In this document: piece after piece, positions 36,757 to 48,776 of the stretch
How the letters are laid out: the number at the start of each line of letters is the position of its first letter
Numbering within the stretch: position 1 is the first letter of the stretch
Assembly: GCA_037074705.1 (NCBI GenBank)
Contig: CM073592.1
Location: 50,204,129-50,268,128, forward strand
DNA: 64,000 nucleotides
DNA from: Zhengitettix transpicula
Taxonomy: Eukaryota; Arthropoda; Insecta; Orthoptera; Tetrigidae
Direction of reading: 5' to 3'
Notes under the pieces: model-generated
Database searches by the model: none
What the model saw: the letters and a program-made list of their open reading frames with translations, nothing else
Told to the model about the DNA's origin: nothing
Position numbers and translations under genes: made by a program

Positions 36757-36929
36757 TGGATAAAATTTTCTCGGGATTCCAACCGGGTAGCGTCGTTTAA
36801 TTTCCACAACGTTTCGATGGCTTGCACCGCCATCTTCGTCAGGTGAAAAAGATGGCGGTGTAAGCCATCGAAACGTTGTGGAAAATTAAACTACGCTACC
36901 CGGTTGGAATCCCGACAAAACTTTATCCA
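36757..36929. repeat. Near-perfect inverted repeat (80-bp arms, 12-bp loop) with hammerhead-like motif
   Basis: Arms at 36,757-36,836 and 36,849-36,929 are reverse complements with only a few differences (a C/T change, a single-base indel and two or three substitutions). On the minus strand the left arm and loop read CTGACGA, A, GATGGC, loop GGTGCAA, GCCATC, GAAACGTTG, a perfect six-base hairpin. The right arm carries the GATGGC...GCCATCGAAACG part on the plus strand but lacks the CTGACGA box. High arm identity implies a young insertion or ongoing gene conversion. Confidence 0.85.
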
Positions 36930-38330
36930 AGGTTTATTATATTTTTTTTTACCGAAAGGCATGCAATGGGACATAATTAAGAATTGCAGAGTGAAGAAAC
37001 CACGTGATAGAGGCTCAAACATATACTGGATCTGCGTTTGGTTATGCAGAACTTTGCAATGGAAATATACAAGTTATGTTTAACGGAAAAGTTTCTGCAA
37101 CTAAATTTTGTAACCTTGAGGAGGATTTGGTAAACGTGCAGTGTATTGACAGTAATTTATCAGAACTTGAGTACATATAATTGAATTCAGGGAGCGCAGG
37201 TTATGGAGAAGGAGAAACTTTGGCAGAGTGCGAACGTCAATTACCGAAGTTGTGTTCACGTGCGCAATTTGATTATTTCTAATATGCATTAATAGATATT
37301 GAAGTTTGCTGCACGGTGGTTTACAAAAATAGTAAACTTTTTTTTTTTAACAAGACATGTCAGGTAACCGTGACTTTGCCGACCAAGGGTCTTGAGCCCA
37401 TGAACGATTCATTCATACGCTATGATATTGCATAATCACTTCCTTGAATATTTATATCAGCAGATCTACGTCATGTTCGTTGAAACAGCGAGTCTTTTTC
37501 GTAGGACTTGGACGCTTATTTACTCATCAAAGTTATGGCAACTGAGTAAGAAATGTCGAATATGAGAAAAATGTTGGTGACATGTACGAGATTTGGAGCA
37601 GACAACTTTGTAGGGAATATAATGAGTCTTCCGTAGCAAAAAAATTAGAAATACATATTTGTAAGGACTGTGACATGAACACTCAGGAAAGGAAGGAAAA
37701 TATTTTTAAGTTTAATGTTAATGGTGTGGTAATCGTAAGTGGAATTTTTGAGGAATATAGACAAAAAATAGAGTAGATATAGGAGTCATTAAAAAAGGCA
37801 ACACGTAATGAAGAAGGTTGGAAGAAAAATCGACGTTTCGAATAACATAGAAAAGGTGGTTCTCAACAGTTTTCTTCTCGTCTTTTTTTTCTTGTTATTT
37901 ATTACTACCATTATCAAGATATAAGTGATCGTATTACTTACTAAATATTTATTCTTTATAAAAAAAATTCTCTTCCTCTCTATTATTTCATACATATTTT
38001 GACATAAACTCATCACTTCTCTGACGAGAGCGAGGGTTCTTGTCAGCAAAAGCAACAGTGACGGTGCAATGACTGAAAACAGTTAATTTAATGGTTGTAC
38101 TTCTGTGAACAATATGTAAGTAAAAAGCGTTGTAAAATGTTAATTTAAAAATATTTTTATATATTTTTTTAACATTTGTGAAACAATATTTTCCCTTCCC
38201 GTTTAAGTATAAATCATTTTCACTTATGTATTTTCTCATTTTGAAGTTGACTATTTTATATATATTTCTATTAACGTATTTATTATTTTGTATTTGTTTT
38301 TATGCGGAGTTGTTACGTGTGTGATGACTT
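36930..38330. other. Single-copy A+T-rich stretch, no gene recognised
   Basis: The open frame at 37,582-37,776 (64 codons, charged, one CKDC motif) has no family I recognise and no clear splice context. Minus-strand frames at 37,789-38,239 are low-complexity. Confidence 0.4.
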
Positions 38331-38950
38331 TGTTGCTCATTTATGTATGTTTATGTGGGGACAAATAAAGACAAGGGTTCCACAAGGTTCTATTCTGGGT
38401 CCATTGCTCTTTCTTGACTTTCCAAAAGCTATGATAACTGAAGTTATTCTGTTTGCTATCGACACGAGTATTATAGTTTATAGTTAATTAAATTTGAAAA
38501 TTCCCATGAACTTGATGCCAAATTAAGCTCAGCCACATCTTCTAGTAGAATAATGTCAATCTCAACATCAGGAAGTAAGTTTACTTTGCATATTATCACT
38601 AGTTATTATCATGTGAAATAATATTTTGTGGTAATTATCCAGTAAAAAATAATATTTATTTTTCAGAAAAAAAATTGACAGACATATGTGTGGACAACAT
38701 ACAGGGGATTCTCTAAGAAATTTTTATTCTTTTATTCCAGTTCCTTAATGTATTTTGTGATAAGTAACAGACACCTTATTCAGATGTGCACAATTTCAAT
38801 ACAAGAACAATTTTGACAAACACGGTAGGGCACTGTCAATTTCACGGAATGGAGTCCATTATAATGGTATTATTATATTTAATATGATACCTCACACCAT
38901 TAAACAGTCTATAAAAGTTTTGCTATGTCACTCTTTCTATTAAATTAATC
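38331..38950 (+). pseudogene. Non-LTR retrotransposon reverse transcriptase fragment
   Basis: The frame near 38,371-38,484 contains RVPQGSILGPLLFL, the conserved reverse transcriptase block of non-LTR (LINE) elements, then FPKA and FAIDTSIIVYS, which corresponds to the catalytic FADD box with the first aspartate replaced by isoleucine. About four residues usually found between LLFL and the DLPKA-like block are missing. After a frame change, 38,835-38,920 reads LSISRNGVHYNGIIIFNMIP followed by HTIKQ, the C-terminal end typical of Jockey-like insect elements. The stretch between is unreadable in one frame. The relic is 5'-truncated, as LINEs often are, and dead. No endonuclease domain is visible upstream. 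Confidence 0.85.
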
Positions 38951-41900
38951 AAGTGATAGACTTAGTTTAATATTAATGTATATAATATATATTGTAAAAT
39001 ATTTTATGTATATTAATAATTTTAAGAATATGATCTAATGCTATACTACTCTACTACAGCATATACTTCATTGTTGTGTTTGTAATTATTGTTGGACTTG
39101 TCCTACTTCCTCAACAGAGGAATAGTGGAATAACTAATTAATTTAATTAAAATCGCAAACTTAACCAATTTTGCCAATTTACTGTACGCTCAGATATTTT
39201 CTAAAATTTTACGTTACATTTATACAATTTTTTTTAAAACCGGGTTAATAATATTTTATCTCTACTAATCATGTGACGTCTCTCTCCTAACACCCAGAGG
39301 GAAAGTTTCCCTCTGCTCTACGCTATATTAGGATTTAGGTTTAATTTAGGGAGGTGTCTTCCTGAGAAATGGGTTCGTTCATACGCACGTATTACACGGT
39401 TCGCCTAAATTAAACTCCTGGTACGCCTGGATCCTCTTTCGTTTCAACCCATTTACTTGTCGTAGATCAACCGCGTTTTTCTTCATCTCAGGGAATCAAT
39501 TTGATTCCGCGTGATTATTAATTTATCCACAGGCCACGGCCACATCCAACAAGACAATTTGTTAAATTTTAAGTAATAATACTTTATACCCGGACAAGAA
39601 TTTGAATAAATTAATTACTGAGAAATGACAGCTTTAAGCAAAACGAGGTTTAAGGGGTTAACGTTACAGTTTCTTTAAGGTTCGTTTAAATCATTTTTGT
39701 ATAAAAAATCAGTCTCTGTTACACTGTTAACAAATATACCGTACTCATAAGGTAAAAATAATTATATCTAAAAAACTAACATTAAAAGTGGGGAAGGGAT
39801 GGAACTTTGACCTTGGCAAGTATTTAACAATAAAGTACCCGAGTATATCTACGATCATAAAAAAGAAGGTAACTTTAGCAAATGAGTAACAAAACTGGTG
39901 TATATGGAACTATGATACACGTTACAACGTCACCAATATCTTTGTTTTAGCTATCACCAGTGCAGTCGCATTTGAACCCGAAAATATTCGTAACGTATAA
40001 TCACGAACTTCAAACGAAACGTCGGAATACCACCGGGGATATTCTGAAAATTCGTATATTCCCGGACATGTGAGAATATCCGGCCTAATTCACAGAGGAA
40101 CTAATAAACTGAACAAAACTTTTTGGAAATGGCAAAAAAAAAATAAACTGTCTGAAACGTAGGAAATGGCCTTTAGTAGGGGTTAAAAATACAATCACGT
40201 GAAATTAAATTTGAATCGCTCATATTTGAAAGCTCGCAGGTAAAATTATTACCATTCTGTAACCGTCACTTTAAATTACTGTCTTTGTTGACAGCTGAAA
40301 TAATTAAATATACCGTGTCCACTTATTTAATAGAGACAGAGCACTATAAGTGGTTCGCGTTAAAAGTAAACACGCCTCCCATGAATGTTATTTTTCTATC
40401 GTTCATTACTACCTTAACTACAACATACTCAAACAGAAACTCGATTCTATCATTACTCCATTACTCCATTACTCCATGAATAGTTCACACTGTTTCTAAA
40501 TTAAAAATTAATCTTAATGAAGGTACAGTTAAAATTGAACAATACTTAATGATTAAAAAACTTTTTTTATTAATAACAAACAAAAATATTTTATTAAATT
40601 ATCGTTGCGATGTTAAAAAATAAAGTTTGTAGTTATTAGAATATGTCTGTTAATGATCGTTAATTATCTTGCTATTAAATAACATGCGATAAAATATAAT
40701 TGAAATAATAAAATAGCAGAAAGCAGACTTTTAAAGTTATAGTTTATTTAAAGAAGCAGCATGTTTCCCGAAACAGGAAGGTTTATTATTTAATTTATAA
40801 TTATAAAAAGCTGCTTTCGGCTGTTTTATTAATTTAATTAAAAACATTAGGCTGATCTGACTGTTGGCTTAATATTGTGGTGAAAATAAACCTTATAAAT
40901 GGACGACGTAATGTCAACGTGATGTTATTTTTTTTGTGTGTTTCATCCCCAATGCTTTTTATTAGTCGTCATTTTAATAACATAAGTAAACAGAAAGGTA
41001 CTCAAATATTTAAATTTAAAAAAATATTTGCTCATGTAATACACATCTTCAAATATTTTTTATTTCGTGTTGAAATGAAAATGTTTCTTTAAATTATATG
41101 AACAAAAATCCTGTACAGATGATTTTGTCAATATAGCCTGATTTTAAAAAATTATTTAAAGAAATTTTTCCTTGTTGAAATGGCGACTTATAATAAATAT
41201 TGGCGGTAGGATACAAAAACATCAATAAATCATAAATCAGTATTATTAAATTTAAAAATCTTGAAGAAATGTTATTTTTCAAATTGAACGATGTACAATA
41301 CCGGATACTTTTTTTTAGTATGTAAGAGAGTCTTTTAACAATTATTAGTCCAGTTAAAAACGGATGTATATTTCCAACTGCAGGCTGAAAGCTTTCACGT
41401 AATAACATGTCTAAGAGTACCAAGCTCTTTTCCATTACAATATTTATAAAATTAAAAATTAACAACCTAATAATGCCGACAGAATGTGAAGGAAACGTAG
41501 CGTATTAATAATATATGTGCAAGTCCACGGAGTCGTTGGCGTTTGCGTGTTATTAACTTTAACAAATTGTGTATTTTAGGGTAATGGGGTGTTATAAAGG
41601 ATAATGCTTAACATTACGTCGAGGTATTGCAACATAAATAATTTCACTGGGGATGGCTCTGATACGTGAAACGAGCAACTTGATTTACACGATAAAATTG
41701 TAACGAAATTCGTAGCATATTATGGTCGTAACAACTGATCGTTAACCTGTTTAAAATGGGTTGTTAAAATTAAAATCACTGTGGGGGAGGGGGGAGGATT
41801 CTGAACTGATAATATTTTGATTATTATGCGGTTCTGTATGAAACTGAAGAGGGTTGAGGTTTATTTACGAAGTAACGGTAACCTGCTGGACGACGCCCGG

Positions 41901-42039
41901 AAATATTGCTGCAGCACAATGCACGTGGAAAATGGAAAAGACTAATCCAATGGACTTGTTACAGTACGTGTAAATGTTAAGTGACGGCATATCGGAGGAG
42001 ATCCGCGAGCTTCCTTACTTTGTTCGGGTAACAAGAATA
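38951..42039. other. A+T-rich stretch, no gene recognised
   Basis: The first 200 bp may be the 3' tail of the retrotransposon fragment. A perfect hairpin CAGAGGGAAA/TTTCCCTCTG lies at 39,295-39,315, and three copies of CATTACTCC at 40,451-40,477. Open frames at 40,285-40,479, 40,877-41,092 and 41,094-41,465 (minus) are A+T-rich with no recognisable domain. Confidence 0.4.
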
Positions 42040-42420
42040 CAGCTGTTGCTGACACCGCACTACCGTCCCCTTGCCCGCACCGAAGGAATGCACGTGACTT
42101 ACCGGCGCCGCCGCTGCGAGGGAACCAGCGCTCGGGTGGGAGTCCGGCCCGCCACTGTCGCGGTCGCGGTCGCAGTCGCAGTCGCGGATGCTGGCGCCTC
42201 GTCCTCGTCCTCGGCCTCGGCCGCGACGCACGACGCGTGCGCACGGCGCGATCGATGCTGCCCCGCACTGCGCAGACAGCCCGGGATACGCATCCAGGCA
42301 TCTTCTCTAATATTACTCGCTCCGCTACGGCGGCAAATCACGCACCTCTTTACATTCGTTACATACGTACAGTCATCAGACGACGACTTTCGCAGGACAC
42401 GGTACTACTGTAACATCTCG
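42040..42420. promoter_or_regulatory. CpG-rich island, possible promoter
   Basis: This is the most G+C- and CpG-rich part of the window, with dense CG dinucleotides between about 42,040 and 42,350, including a hexamer tract GTCGCG/GTCGCA at 42,157-42,186. It contrasts sharply with the A+T-rich flanks. Such patches often mark promoters or first exons, and a candidate minus-strand exon lies inside. It ends about 300 bp before the satellite array. Confidence 0.45.
42103..42293 (-). CDS. Candidate first coding exon, unidentified protein
   Basis: On the minus strand an ATG at 42,291-42,293 opens a frame that stays open for 63 codons and then runs into CCG|GTAAGT, a near-ideal splice donor with the intron starting at 42,102. 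The peptide starts MRIPGCLRSAGQ, has an acidic stretch (AEAEDEDEAP), a Thr-Ala run encoded by the GTCGCG-type hexamers, and a basic Arg-rich end. This looks disordered and low-complexity, with no recognised domain. The frame is also open upstream of the ATG to 42,341 and beyond, so the start is uncertain. Because GC-rich DNA has few stops, the open frame alone is weak evidence; the exact donor position is what raises it. It could equally be a noncoding exon. Confidence 0.3.
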
Positions 42421-42694
42421 GGTTATGTTTTATTCAATTATAAACAATCCAACCTCATGTTTATCAAAATTGCAAAAAAGGACTCCCCGAATTTAATGAA
42501 ATTTAATATACAAAAAATCTGTGTTAAAAATAAACGATTGAAAAAATCTTGAATAAAAGTATTAGTAAGGAAAAATGTCGACAGGACCAGGAAACGAACC
42601 TCGGACCACACGCTTTAACTCAATTTAAACTGGACCCTTTGCGGCTCGAGCTTATGAAAATATCTGTTTTTGAATTGAAAATTATAAACACTTG
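42421..42694. other. Junction between CpG patch and satellite array
   Basis: A+T-rich. On the minus strand GGTTCGTTTCC (near 42,595) resembles an RNA polymerase III B box but lacks a clear A box, so I do not call a tRNA or SINE. Confidence 0.4.
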
Positions 42695-43928
42695 ATCAAT
42701 GCATTAATAATTTAAATAGCTTATATTAAAGTAAACAATAATAATTATTAAAAAGTAATAAACAATTGATACGGAGTTTACGGACTTACCAAACGTCCAA
42801 GTTTCATACCTTTATAAGACTTTAATAAAATATTTTAATTAATACGTTTCTGCATTAATAATTTAAAAAGTTCATATTAAAGTAACCAATAATAATTATT
42901 ATTTTGTAATAAACAAATGATAAGAAGTTTACAAAATTACAAAACGTCCAAGTTTCAAACCTTTATATGACTTTAATAAAATACTTAAATTAGGACGTTT
43001 ACGCATTGATAATTAAAATAGCTTATATTAAAACGAACAATAATAATTATAAAAAAGTAATAAACAATTGATACGGAGTTTACAAACTTACCAAACGTCC
43101 AAGATTGAAACCTTTATAAGACTTTAATAAAATATTTTAATTAATACGTTCCTGCATTAATAATTTAAAAAGCTTATATTAAAGTAACAAACAATAATTA
43201 TTATTTTGTAGTAAACAAATAATTCGAAGTTTACAAAATTTTCAAACGTCCAAGATTCAAACCTTTATAAGACTTTAATAAATTACTTAAATTCATACGT
43301 TTCTGCATTAATAATTTAAATAGCTTATATTAAAGTAACCAATAATAATTATTATTTTCTAATAAACAAATGATACGGAGTTTACAAAATTACCAAACTT
43401 CCAAGTTTCAAAACTTTCATAAGACTACATTAAAATACTTAAATTAAGACACTTACGCATTAATAGTTGGAATGCGTCAAATTTAATTCACCAATAATAA
43501 TATAAATTATATTGTAGTAAACAAATGATACGAAGTTTAAAAAATTACCAAAGTGTCCAAGTTTCAAACCTTTATAAGACTACATTAAAATACTTAAATT
43601 AAGACACTTACGCATTAATAGTTGGAATGCGTCAAATTTAATTCACCAATAATAAAATAAAACTATATTGTAGTAATTATATGATTCGAAGTATACAAAA
43701 TTACCAAACGTCCAAGATTCAAACCTTTATAAGACTTTAATAAAATACTTAAATTAATACGTTTCTGCATTGATTATTTTAAATAGCTTATATTAAAGTA
43801 ACCCGTAATAATAATTTTTTTGTAATAAATAAATGTTACTAATTTTACAAAATTACCAAACGTCCAAGTTTCAAACCTTTATAAGACTTAAATAAAATTT
43901 TAAAATTAAGACGTTAGGCATTATTGGT

Positions 43929-46352
43929 TTGAATGCGTCAAATTAAATTAACCAATAATAATATAAATTATATTGTAGTAAACAAATGATATAAAGTATA
44001 CAAAATTACCAAACGTGCAAGATTCAAACCTTTATAAGACTTTAATAAAATACTTATATTAATACGTTTCTGCATTAATAATGTAAATAGCTTATATTAA
44101 AGTAACCAATAATAATTATTATTTTGTAATAAACAAATTATACTAATTTTACTAAATTACAAAACGTCCAAGTTTCAAACCTTTATAAGACTTTAATAAA
44201 GTACTTTAATTAATACGTTTTTGCAGTATAAATAATAATAGCTTCAATTAAAGTAACAATTAATAATTATTATTTTGTAATAAACAAATGATACGAAGTT
44301 TACAAAATTACCAAGTGTCCAAGATTAAACCCTTTAAAGACTTAAAAAAAATAGTTAAATTAATACGTTCCTGCATTAATAATTTACATAGCTTATATTA
44401 AAGTAACTAACAATAAATAATATGTTGTAATAAACAAATGATACGAAGTTTACAAAATTACGAACCGTCCAAGATTCAAACGTTTATAAGAATTTAATAA
44501 AATACTTAAATTAATGCGTTTCTGCATTAATAATGTTAATAGCTTATATTAAAGTAACCAGTAATAATTATTTTGTAATAAATAAATGATACTAATTTTA
44601 CAAAATTTCCAAACGTCCATGTGTCAAACCTTTATAAGACTTTAAATAAAAATTTTACATTCAGACGTTTAAGCATTAAAAGTTTGAATGCGTCAAATTA
44701 AATTAACCAATAACAATATAAATTATATTGTAGTAAACAAATGATACGTAGTTCACAAAATTACCAAACGTCCAAGTTTCAAACCTTTATAAGAATTTAA
44801 TAAAATATTTAAATTAAGACGTGTAACCATTAATAGTTTGAATGCGTCAAATTAAATTAACGAATAATAATATAAATTATATTGTAATAAACAAATAATA
44901 CCAAGTTTACAAAATTACCAAACGTCGAAGATTCATACCTTTATAAGACTTTAATAAAATACTTAAATTAATACTTTTCTGCATTATAATTTAAATAGCT
45001 TATATTAAAGAAACAAATAATTAATATTTTGTAATAAACAAATGATACGTAGTTTACAAAATTAATAAACTTCAAAGTTTCTAACTTTCATAAGACTACA
45101 TAAAATACTTAAATTAAGGCACTTACGCATTAATAGTTAGAATGCGTCGAATTAAATTAACCAATAACAATATAAATTATATTGTAGTAAACAAATAATA
45201 CGAAGTTTACAAAATTTATAAACTTCAAAGTTTCTAACTTTCATAAGACTACATAAAATACTTAAATTAATTCGTTTCTGCATTAATAATTTAAATTGCT
45301 TATATTAAAGTAACCAATAATGATTATTATGTTGTAATAAACAAATGATACGAAGTTTAGAAAATTACCAAACGTCCAAGATTCAAACCTTTATAAGACT
45401 TTAATAAAGTACTTAAATTAATACGTTTTTGCATTATAAATTTAAATAGCTTAAATTAAAGTAACAATTAATAGTTATTATTTTGTAATTAAAAAATGAT
45501 ACGAATTTTACAAAATGACCAAACGTCCAAGTTTCTAACCTTTATAAGACTTTATAATAATATTTAAATTAAGACGTTCCTGCATTAATAATGTTAATAG
45601 CTTTTAATAAAGTAACCAGTAATAATTATTTTGTAATAAATAAATGATACTAATTTTACAAAATTTCCAAACGTCCATGTGTCAAACCTTTATAAGACTT
45701 TAAATAAAAATTTTACATTCAGACGTTTAAGCATTAATAGTTTGAATGCTCAAATTAAATTAACCAATAATAATATAAATTATATTGTAATAAACAAATG
45801 ATACGAAGTTTAAAAAAGTAAGAAACGTCCAAGGTTCAAACCTTTATAAGAATTTAAATAAAATTTTAAAATTAAGACGTGTAAGTATTAATAGTTGGAA
45901 TGCGTCAGTTTAAATTAACCAATAATAATATAAATTATATTGTAGTAAACAAATGATACGTAGTTTACAAAATTACGAACAGTCCAAGATTCAAACGTTT
46001 ATAAGATTTTAATAAAATACTTAAATTAATATGTTTCTGCATTAATAATGTTAATAGCTTATATTAAAGTAACCAGTAATAATTATTTTGTAATAAATAA
46101 ATGATACTAATTTTACAAAATTACCAAACGTCCATGTGTCAAACCTTTATAAGACTTTAAATAAAAATTTTAAATTCAGACGTTTAAGCATTAATAGTTT
46201 GAATGCGTCAATTTAAATTAACCAATAATAATATAAATTATATTGTAGTAAACAAATGATACGTAGTTCACAAAATTACCAAACGGCCAAGTTTCAAACC
46301 TTTATAAGAATTTAATAAAATATTTAAATTAAGACGTGTAACCATTAATAGT
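43929..46352. repeat. Higher-order repeat unit I, copy 1 (2,424 bp)
   Basis: Sixteen monomers in a fixed order that recur immediately downstream at a constant offset of 2,424 bp, checked at both ends: the ATATAAAGTATAC variant at 43,989 and 46,413, and the AAACGGCC variant at 46,281 and 48,705. Only scattered single-base differences were seen. The left limit is where 'tttgaatgcgtcaaatt' begins; upstream sequence is only monomer-level similar. Confidence 0.85.
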
Positions 46353-48776
46353 TTGAATGCGTCAAATTAAATTAACCAATAATAATATAAATTATATTGT
46401 AGTAAACAAATGATATAAAGTATACAAAATTACCAAACGTGCAAGATTCAAACCTTTATAAGACTTTAATAAAATACTTATATTAATACGTTTCTGCATT
46501 AATAATGTAAATAGCTTATATTAAAGTAACCAATAATAATTATTATTTTGTAATAAACAAATTATACTAATTTTACTAAATTACAAAACGTCCAAGTTTC
46601 AAACCTTTATAAGACTTTAATAAAGTACTTTAATTAATACGTTTTTGCAGTATAAATAATAATAGCTTCAATTAAAGTAACAATTAATAATTATTATTTT
46701 GTAATAAACAAATGATACGAAGTTTACAAAATTACCAAGTGTCCAAGATTAAACCCTTTAAAGACTTAAAAAAAATAGTTAAATTAATACGTTCCTGCAT
46801 TAATAATTTACATAGCTTATATTAAAGTAACTAACAATAAATAATATGTTGTAATAAACAAATGATACGAAGTTTACAAAATTACGAACCGTCCAAGATT
46901 CAAACGTTTATAAGAATTTAATAAAATACTTAAATTAATGCGTTTCTGCATTAATAATGTTAATAGCTTATATTAAAGTAACCAGTAATAATTATTTTGT
47001 AATAAATAAATGATACTAATTTTACAAAATTTCCAAACGTCCATGTGTCAAACCTTTATAAGACTTTAAATAAAAATTTTACATTCAGACGTTTAAGCAT
47101 TAAAAGTTTGAATGCGTCAAATTAAATTAACCAATAACAATATAAATTATATTGTAGTAAACAAATGATACGTAGTTCACAAAATTACCAAACGTCCAAG
47201 TTTCAAACCTTTATAAGAATTTAATAAAATATTTAAATTAAGACGTGTAACCATTAATAGTTTGAATGCGTCAAATTAAATTAACCAATAATAATATAAA
47301 TTATATTGTAATAAACAAATAATACCAAGTTTACAAAATTACCAAACGTCGAAGATTCATACCTTTATAAGACTTTAATAAAATACTTAAATTAATACTT
47401 TTCTGCATTATAATTTAAATAGCTTATATTAAAGAAACAAATAATTAATATTTTGTAATAAACAAATGATACGTAGTTTACAAAATTAATAAACTTCAAA
47501 GTTTCTAACTTTCATAAGACTACATAAAATACTTAAATTAAGGCACTTACGCATTAATAGTTAGAATGCGTCGAATTAAATTAACCAATAACAATATAAA
47601 TTATATTGTAGTAAACAAATAATACGAAGTTTACAAAATTTATAAACTTCAAAGTTTCTAACTTTCATAAGACTACATAAAATACTTAAATTAATTCGTT
47701 TCTGCATTAATAATTTAAATTGCTTATATTAAAGTAACCAATAATGATTATTATGTTGTAATAAACAAATGATACGAAGTTTAGAAAATTACCAAACGTC
47801 CAAGATTCAAACCTTTATAAGACTTTAATAAAGTACTTAAATTAATACGTTTTTGCATTATAAATTTAAATAGCTTAAATTAAAGTAACAATTAATAGTT
47901 ATTATTTTGTAATTAAAAAATGATACGAATTTTACAAAATGACCAAACGTCCAAGTTTCTAACCTTTATAAGACTTTATAATAATATTTAAATTAAGACG
48001 TTCCTGCATTAATAATGTTAATAGCTTTTAATAAAGTAACCAGTAATAATTATTTTGTAATAAATAAATGATACTAATTTTACAAAATTTCCAAACGTCC
48101 ATGTGTCAAACCTTTATAAGACTTTAAATAAAAATTTTACATTCAGACGTTTAAGCATTAATAGTTTGAATGCTCAAATTAAATTAACCAATAATAATAT
48201 AAATTATATTGTAATAAACAAATGATACGAAGTTTAAAAAAGTAAGAAACGTCCAAGGTTCAAACCTTTATAAGAATTTAAATAAAATTTTAAAATTAAG
48301 ACGTGTAAGTATTAATAGTTGGAATGCGTCAGTTTAAATTAACCAATAATAATATAAATTATATTGTAGTAAACAAATGATACGTAGTTTACAAAATTAC
48401 GAACAGTCCAAGATTCAAACGTTTATAAGATTTTAATAAAATACTTAAATTAATATGTTTCTGCATTAATAATGTTAATAGCTTATATTAAAGTAACCAG
48501 TAATAATTATTTTGTAATAAATAAATGATACTAATTTTACAAAATTTCCAAACGTCCATGTGTCAAACCTTTATAAGACTTTAAATAAAAATTTTAAATT
48601 CAGACGTTTAAGCATTAATAGTTTGAATGCGTCAATTTAAATTAACCAATAATAATATAAATTATATTGTAGTAAACAAATGATACGTAGTTCACAAAAT
48701 TACCAAACGGCCAAGTTTCAAACCTTTATAAGAATTTAATAAAATATTTAAATTAAGACGTGTAACCATTAATAGT
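46353..48776. repeat. Higher-order repeat unit I, copy 2 (2,424 bp)
   Basis: Tandem second copy of the preceding unit. Identity is lost at about 48,777, where 'aatagtt' is followed by a different monomer variant. The head-to-tail placement fits unequal crossing-over. Confidence 0.85.

Noticed and set aside
37582..37776. 64-codon frame with charged residues
   Set aside because: No family recognised, no splice or promoter context, and the length is within chance expectation for this window.
41974..42552. 192-codon plus-strand open frame
   Set aside because: It crosses the CpG-rich patch, where stops are rare, and continues into A+T-rich sequence with no domain. The minus-strand frame ending at a splice donor is the better reading.
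42590..42665. Possible tRNA or SINE at the array's left border
   Set aside because: Only an imperfect B-box-like GGTTCGTTTCC is present, and no cloverleaf can be drawn.
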